64,000 nucleotides of DNA from Methylomonas fluvii (GTDB taxonomy: Bacteria > Pseudomonadota > Gammaproteobacteria > Methylococcales > Methylomonadaceae): positions 992,001 through 1,056,000 of the forward strand of contig NZ_JACXST010000001.1 of the NCBI RefSeq assembly GCF_014850975.1, written 5' to 3'. Shown piece after piece: positions 60,682 to 64,000 of the stretch. The notes below the pieces were generated by a model. The model saw only the letters and a program-made list of their open reading frames with translations. It did not search any database and was not told where the DNA came from. The translations under genes and the position numbers were made by a program. Positions within the stretch are counted from its first letter, which is position 1. Every line of letters starts with the position of its first letter.

Positions 60682-61782
60682 ATGGAAAAAAAGCCGAAAG
60701 GCACCCGCAAAGGTTACACCACCGGCGCTTGTTCCGCTGCGGCGGCACGGGCGGCGGCGCTCGGCTTGCTGCAAGGCGCGGTACCTGACAGCGTGGAATG
60801 CGAGTTGCCCAACGGTCAACGGATAACATTCGCAGTCAGCAACGGACATTGCGCTAACGATTTCGCGCAGGCGGTGGTTATCAAAGATGCCGGCGACGAT
60901 CCTGATGTGACCGACAAAGCCGCGCTGACCGCGCACGTCCGGCTGCTGCCTGATGCGCCGGGTGAAGTGCTGCTGAAAGGCGGCGCCGGCGTCGGCACCA
61001 TTACCATGCAAGGTTTGGGTTTGGAAGTGGGCGGGCCGGCAATTAATCCGGTACCTAGGCGCAATATAGCCGCCAATGTGCGCGAGGCTGCCGCCAGCTT
61101 GCTCGAACAGGCTGGGCTGGAAGTGACTATTTCCGTACCCGGCGGTGAAGAATTGGCGAAAAAAACCCTAAATTACCGGCTAGGCATTATCGGCGGTATT
61201 TCCATCCTGGGCACTACCGGCATCGTGCACCCTTATTCCACGGCGGCGTTTAGGGCCAGCGTGATTCAGGGGATCGAAGTCGCGGCCAATCAGGGCCAGC
61301 ACTGTGTGGTACTCACCACCGGCGGTCGCACGGAAAAATTCACCATGCGCGAACTGCCTGAACTGGCCCCGGCCTGCTTCGTGCAGATGGGGGATTTTCT
61401 CAAGTACGCTTTGGATACCGTCGTGCGCTGCGGCTTGCCACAAGTGGTAATCGGCGGCATGGTCGGCAAACTGACCAAAATTGCCCAGGGCGAGACCATC
61501 ACCCATGCTAATCGTAGCGCGGTGGATACCGACTTGCTGGCGGAAATTGCTGCCGAAATCGGCGCTCCAGCTGCGGTTTGCACCGCGATCAGCCAATCGG
61601 AAATGGCTCGCTATGCCAGCGAACGCATGGAAGAACTGGGTTTGATCGGCGAATTTTATACGGCGTTAGGCCGGCGAGTCATCGCCACCTTGAGCCAGCG
61701 CTACACCGGCAAATTCCGCTTGCGTGTGCTGATGTGCGATTTTGACGGTAACAAACTGGCGGAAGTGGCAGGCGATGTCTGA
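60682..61782 (+). CDS. cbiD: Cobalt-precorrin-5B C1-methyltransferase
   Basis: A ~366-aa protein with the CbiD N-terminus KGTRKGYTTGACSAAAARAA and the GTTGIVHPYS and TTGGRTE motifs. CbiD is specific to the anaerobic cobalamin route. The ATG at 60682 directly follows an in-frame TTG; either may be used. Its end overlaps the next gene by 8 bases. Confidence 0.93.
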   Translation: MEKKPKGTRKGYTTGACSAAAARAAALGLLQGAVPDSVECELPNGQRITFAVSNGHCANDFAQAVVIKDAGDDPDVTDKAALTAHVRLLPDAPGEVLLKGGAGVGTITMQGLGLEVGGPAINPVPRRNIAANVREAAASLLEQAGLEVTISVPGGEELAKKTLNYRLGIIGGISILGTTGIVHPYSTAAFRASVIQGIEVAANQGQHCVVLTTGGRTEKFTMRELPELAPACFVQMGDFLKYALDTVVRCGLPQVVIGGMVGKLTKIAQGETITHANRSAVDTDLLAEIAAEIGAPAAVCTAISQSEMARYASERMEELGLIGEFYTALGRRVIATLSQRYTGKFRLRVLMCDFDGNKLAEVAGDV

Positions 61783-63088
61783 GATGAACAACCCTTGCCG
61801 AATTATCGGCGCACTGGACAACGGCGCGGCGGGTTTAACGCCCAGCACATTGGCGCTTGTACAAGCTGCCGATGTCGTGATTGGCGCAAGTCGCACCTTG
61901 GCACTATTCGCCGCTAACATTAGTGCCGATGCCGAACGCTGCGATTTAACCGGCAAGCTGTCGCAACTCCCCGACTGGATCACTTTAGCCCGCGAAGCCG
62001 GTAAACAGGTGGTGGTGCTGGCCACCGGCGACCCACTATGTCATGGCATCGCCAGTTTTTTGCTTAACAAACTTGGCCGTGACAGTATCGAAATCCTACC
62101 CAATCTAAGCATGCTGCAATTGGCCTGCGCCCGACTGGGTGTGGCCTGGCAGGATGCGCGCATCGGCTCGGTGCACAGCTGTGATGCCGGCGAATGGCAG
62201 ATTGGCGCTACACCCAAGCATGGATTATATGCCTTGCTGAATTTGCTACGGCAATCTGGTTTAACCGCCGTCTTCACCAGCCCCGAAAACGACCCTGCCC
62301 GCATTGCCCGCATGTTGCAGATCGAGTCTTTAGCCGATGACTATGAAATGGCAGTGGCGGAATGCCTGTTGCAGCCACAGGAACAGATTTCCGATTGGTT
62401 GAAGGTCGATGCCGCCGCGGCCGGCAGATTTGCCGATCCCAATATCGTCCTTTTACGCCGCCGGCAACCGGTGATAAGGGAAGCGCTATTTGGTTTGCCC
62501 GATGAACGTTTTAAGCAACGTAAACCCGACAAAGGCCTCATCACCAAACGCGAAGTGCGTGCGGTGTCGTTGGCACGGATGGCTTTGCTGCCGGACAGCA
62601 TCGTGTGGGACATCGGCGCCGGTTCCGGTGCGGTTGGGCTGGAAGCGGCACGGCTGTGCCCGCACGGCCATGTCTACGCTATCGAGAAAAATGCGGATGA
62701 CGCGGCGATTGCGCTGAGCAATCGCGCGAGTTTGCGAGTGAGCAACTATACCGTGCTGCATGGCCGCGCACCGGCCGGGCTGGAAAACTGGCCCGACCCA
62801 GATGCGGTATTCATCGGCGGTTCCGGCGGCGAATTACGCGCACTAATCACCCTTTGTCTGCAACGCCTGCGACCCGACGGTCATTTGGTGATGAACTTCG
62901 CCACTCTCGAAAATCTGAGCACGGCCGTCGAAGCCTTGAAAACAACAGGCGCGCAATGGGATGTGCTGCAACTGCAAGCCGCGCGCAGCAAGCCGATTCT
63001 GGATATGCACCGCATGCAGGCGGAAAACCCGATTTGGGTGGTCTGCGCCCAGCCTGCCAAGAGCATACTCAACGACCATGATGACTAA
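61775..63088 (+). CDS. cobL: Precorrin-6Y C5,15-methyltransferase (decarboxylating), CbiE-CbiT fusion
   Basis: A 437-aa fusion that methylates C5 and C15 and decarboxylates the acetate side chain. The CbiE half (~1-210) has VVLATGDPLCHGIASF; the CbiT half (~240-437) has the class I methylase motif VWDIGAGSGAVGLEAARL and AVFIGGSGGEL. The start at 61775 overlaps cbiD; an ATG at 61784 is an alternative. Equivalent to CbiET or CobL. Confidence 0.93.
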   Translation: MSEMNNPCRIIGALDNGAAGLTPSTLALVQAADVVIGASRTLALFAANISADAERCDLTGKLSQLPDWITLAREAGKQVVVLATGDPLCHGIASFLLNKLGRDSIEILPNLSMLQLACARLGVAWQDARIGSVHSCDAGEWQIGATPKHGLYALLNLLRQSGLTAVFTSPENDPARIARMLQIESLADDYEMAVAECLLQPQEQISDWLKVDAAAAGRFADPNIVLLRRRQPVIREALFGLPDERFKQRKPDKGLITKREVRAVSLARMALLPDSIVWDIGAGSGAVGLEAARLCPHGHVYAIEKNADDAAIALSNRASLRVSNYTVLHGRAPAGLENWPDPDAVFIGGSGGELRALITLCLQRLRPDGHLVMNFATLENLSTAVEALKTTGAQWDVLQLQAARSKPILDMHRMQAENPIWVVCAQPAKSILNDHDD

Positions 63089-63872
63089 CGTATCCCCCGG
63101 CCGCTTATACGGTGCCTCGCTCGGCCCCGGTGATCCGGGGCTAATTACCCGCCGCAGTTGGGCTTTATTGCAACGCCCGGATATTTACTGGACTTACCCC
63201 ATCCGCCGTAAAGGCGCCGACAGCTACGCCTTACAAATTGCTCTGAATGCCGGCTTGACCTTGCCAGCCGACCACAGCCCACTGATTTTTCCGATGACCC
63301 ATGACACGGAAATCCTCGCCGCTTACTGGCTGCGAGCCGCCGAAGCGGTGCTGATCCGTTTGCACGCCGGTCAGGATGTGCTGTTTCTGGTGGAAGGCGA
63401 CGCCTCTACTTATTCCACCTTCGGCCATCTGGCCCGCACCGTGCGCGCGCTGCATGCCGGTATCGCCATCGAAACCATGCCCGGCGTGCCGTCGTTTACC
63501 GCCGCCGCAGCGCGGTTAGCGATGCCGCTGGCCGATACCGATGAAACCGTGGCCATCATCCCGGCCAGTTACGGCATCGCCATGATAGAACGCCTGCTCA
63601 ACGATTTTGACACACTGGTACTGCTGAAGGTTAAGCCCTTGCTGGACGATATTTTGGACTTGCTGGAACGGCGCGGCTTGCTGACTCATGCCGCGCTCAT
63701 CGAAAAAGCCGGTAGTCCGGAAGAGCGCATCGAACGCGATCTGCTAAAACTGCGCGGCCAAAAAGTCAATTATCTATCCTTACTACTGGTTCGCAACCCG
63801 GATCGCCAGCGCGGCGAAATGCTGCGGGGATGCCGGAAAAAATCCTCCCTCTCCACAACTGAGACGCCATGA
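63078..63872 (+). CDS. cobI: Precorrin-2/cobalt-precorrin-2 C20-methyltransferase
   Basis: A 264-aa SAM-dependent methylase (CobI/CbiL type) with LYGASLGPGDPGLITRRS, VLFLVEGDASTYSTF and IETMPGVPSFTAAAARL. It methylates C20. Two adjacent ATGs (63078 and 63081) can serve as start, both inside the end of cobL. Its stop overlaps the next ATG by 4 bases. The longer upstream frame is a shadow of cobL. Confidence 0.92.
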   Translation: MMTNVSPGRLYGASLGPGDPGLITRRSWALLQRPDIYWTYPIRRKGADSYALQIALNAGLTLPADHSPLIFPMTHDTEILAAYWLRAAEAVLIRLHAGQDVLFLVEGDASTYSTFGHLARTVRALHAGIAIETMPGVPSFTAAAARLAMPLADTDETVAIIPASYGIAMIERLLNDFDTLVLLKVKPLLDDILDLLERRGLLTHAALIEKAGSPEERIERDLLKLRGQKVNYLSLLLVRNPDRQRGEMLRGCRKKSSLSTTETP

Positions 63873-64000
63873 ACTTACTTATCCAACCCCGTATCGCCCT
63901 GGTGGCGATCACCAAACACGGCGTCGCGCAAGCCTTGCGCTTAGCGGACCAGTTACCTCATGCCCGATTGGCTGTATCGGAAAAATTCGCTGCCGGCTTA
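63869..64000 (+). CDS. cbiG: CbiG (cobalt-precorrin-5A hydrolase), 5' part only
   Basis: The first 44 codons are in the window. The sequence RIALVAITKHGVAQALRLA matches the N-terminus of CbiG, which opens the delta-lactone of cobalt-precorrin-5A before CbiD acts. The ATG overlaps the preceding stop. The gene continues beyond 64000, so length and C-terminal domain cannot be judged. Confidence 0.82.
   Translation, partial: MNLLIQPRIALVAITKHGVAQALRLADQLPHARLAVSEKFAAGL

Overview
The window looks like the chromosome of a gammaproteobacterial methanotroph of the Methylomonas type. This is inferred from the mix of genes: a eukaryote-like NADP isocitrate dehydrogenase, a CopC copper protein, a VPxPA-type (PEP-CTERM-like) sorting tail, an anaerobic-type cobalamin operon under a B12 riboswitch, and a dispersed GGGAGAGGG palindromic repeat in most larger intergenic gaps. 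No rRNA or tRNA gene was seen.

Region 1 (1-28.9 kb): pyrF is followed by an exopolysaccharide locus. It holds an initiating sugar-phosphate transferase, a VanZ-like protein, three membrane acyltransferases, a Wzx-like flippase, a Wzy-like polymerase, three glycosyltransferases, two exported beta-helix proteins and a WecG/TagA-type glycosyltransferase. The central part (about 4-14 kb) is clearly AT-rich compared with its flanks, suggesting acquisition by transfer. The locus has been invaded by insertion sequences: a complete IS630 element, an IS630 fragment, an IS256 element split by an IS5-like element, a second IS5-like copy between the two beta-helix genes, and a damaged IS3 element. A WecG fragment and a small heptad-repeat ORF lie in the debris.

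Region 2 (28.9-45.9 kb): core and accessory chromosome. It contains citrate synthase, a four-gene CopC/HupE/BNR-propeller cluster, a CHRD-domain exported protein, a QseBC-like two-component system, isocitrate dehydrogenase, an operon of GMC oxidoreductase, cysteine-nucleophile alpha/beta hydrolase and metallophosphoesterase, a MarR-type regulator with a Cys4 tail, ubiK, and the 5' half of comM.

Region 3 (45.9-55.2 kb): a defence-type island that begins exactly where comM is cut, at a sequence resembling a Tn7-like end (TGT plus repeated TTTGCGACTGA motifs). It carries (a) a compact module of a 109-aa Gly/Ser-headed protein, a PfkB/deoxyribosyltransferase fusion, a QueC-like enzyme, a SagB-type nitroreductase and, convergently, an OGG-like glycosylase and a Dam-like methylase; (b) a decayed zinc-ribbon gene and an HNH protein; (c) a Pycsar-like set of a class III nucleotide cyclase, an ImmA/IrrE protease and a PycTM-like membrane effector. 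Module (a) is the best candidate for an undescribed system. It shares QueC and OGG families with type IV CBASS but has no CD-NTase in view.

Region 4 (55.2-64 kb): about 0.8 kb of apparent non-coding DNA, a DUF6794-like/helical-repeat gene pair, then a cobalamin riboswitch driving cbtB-cbtA-cobM(cbiF)-cbiX-cbiC-cbiD-cobL(cbiET)-cobI(cbiL)-cbiG. Most junctions are 4-15 base overlaps, so this is a tightly coupled operon running off the end of the window.
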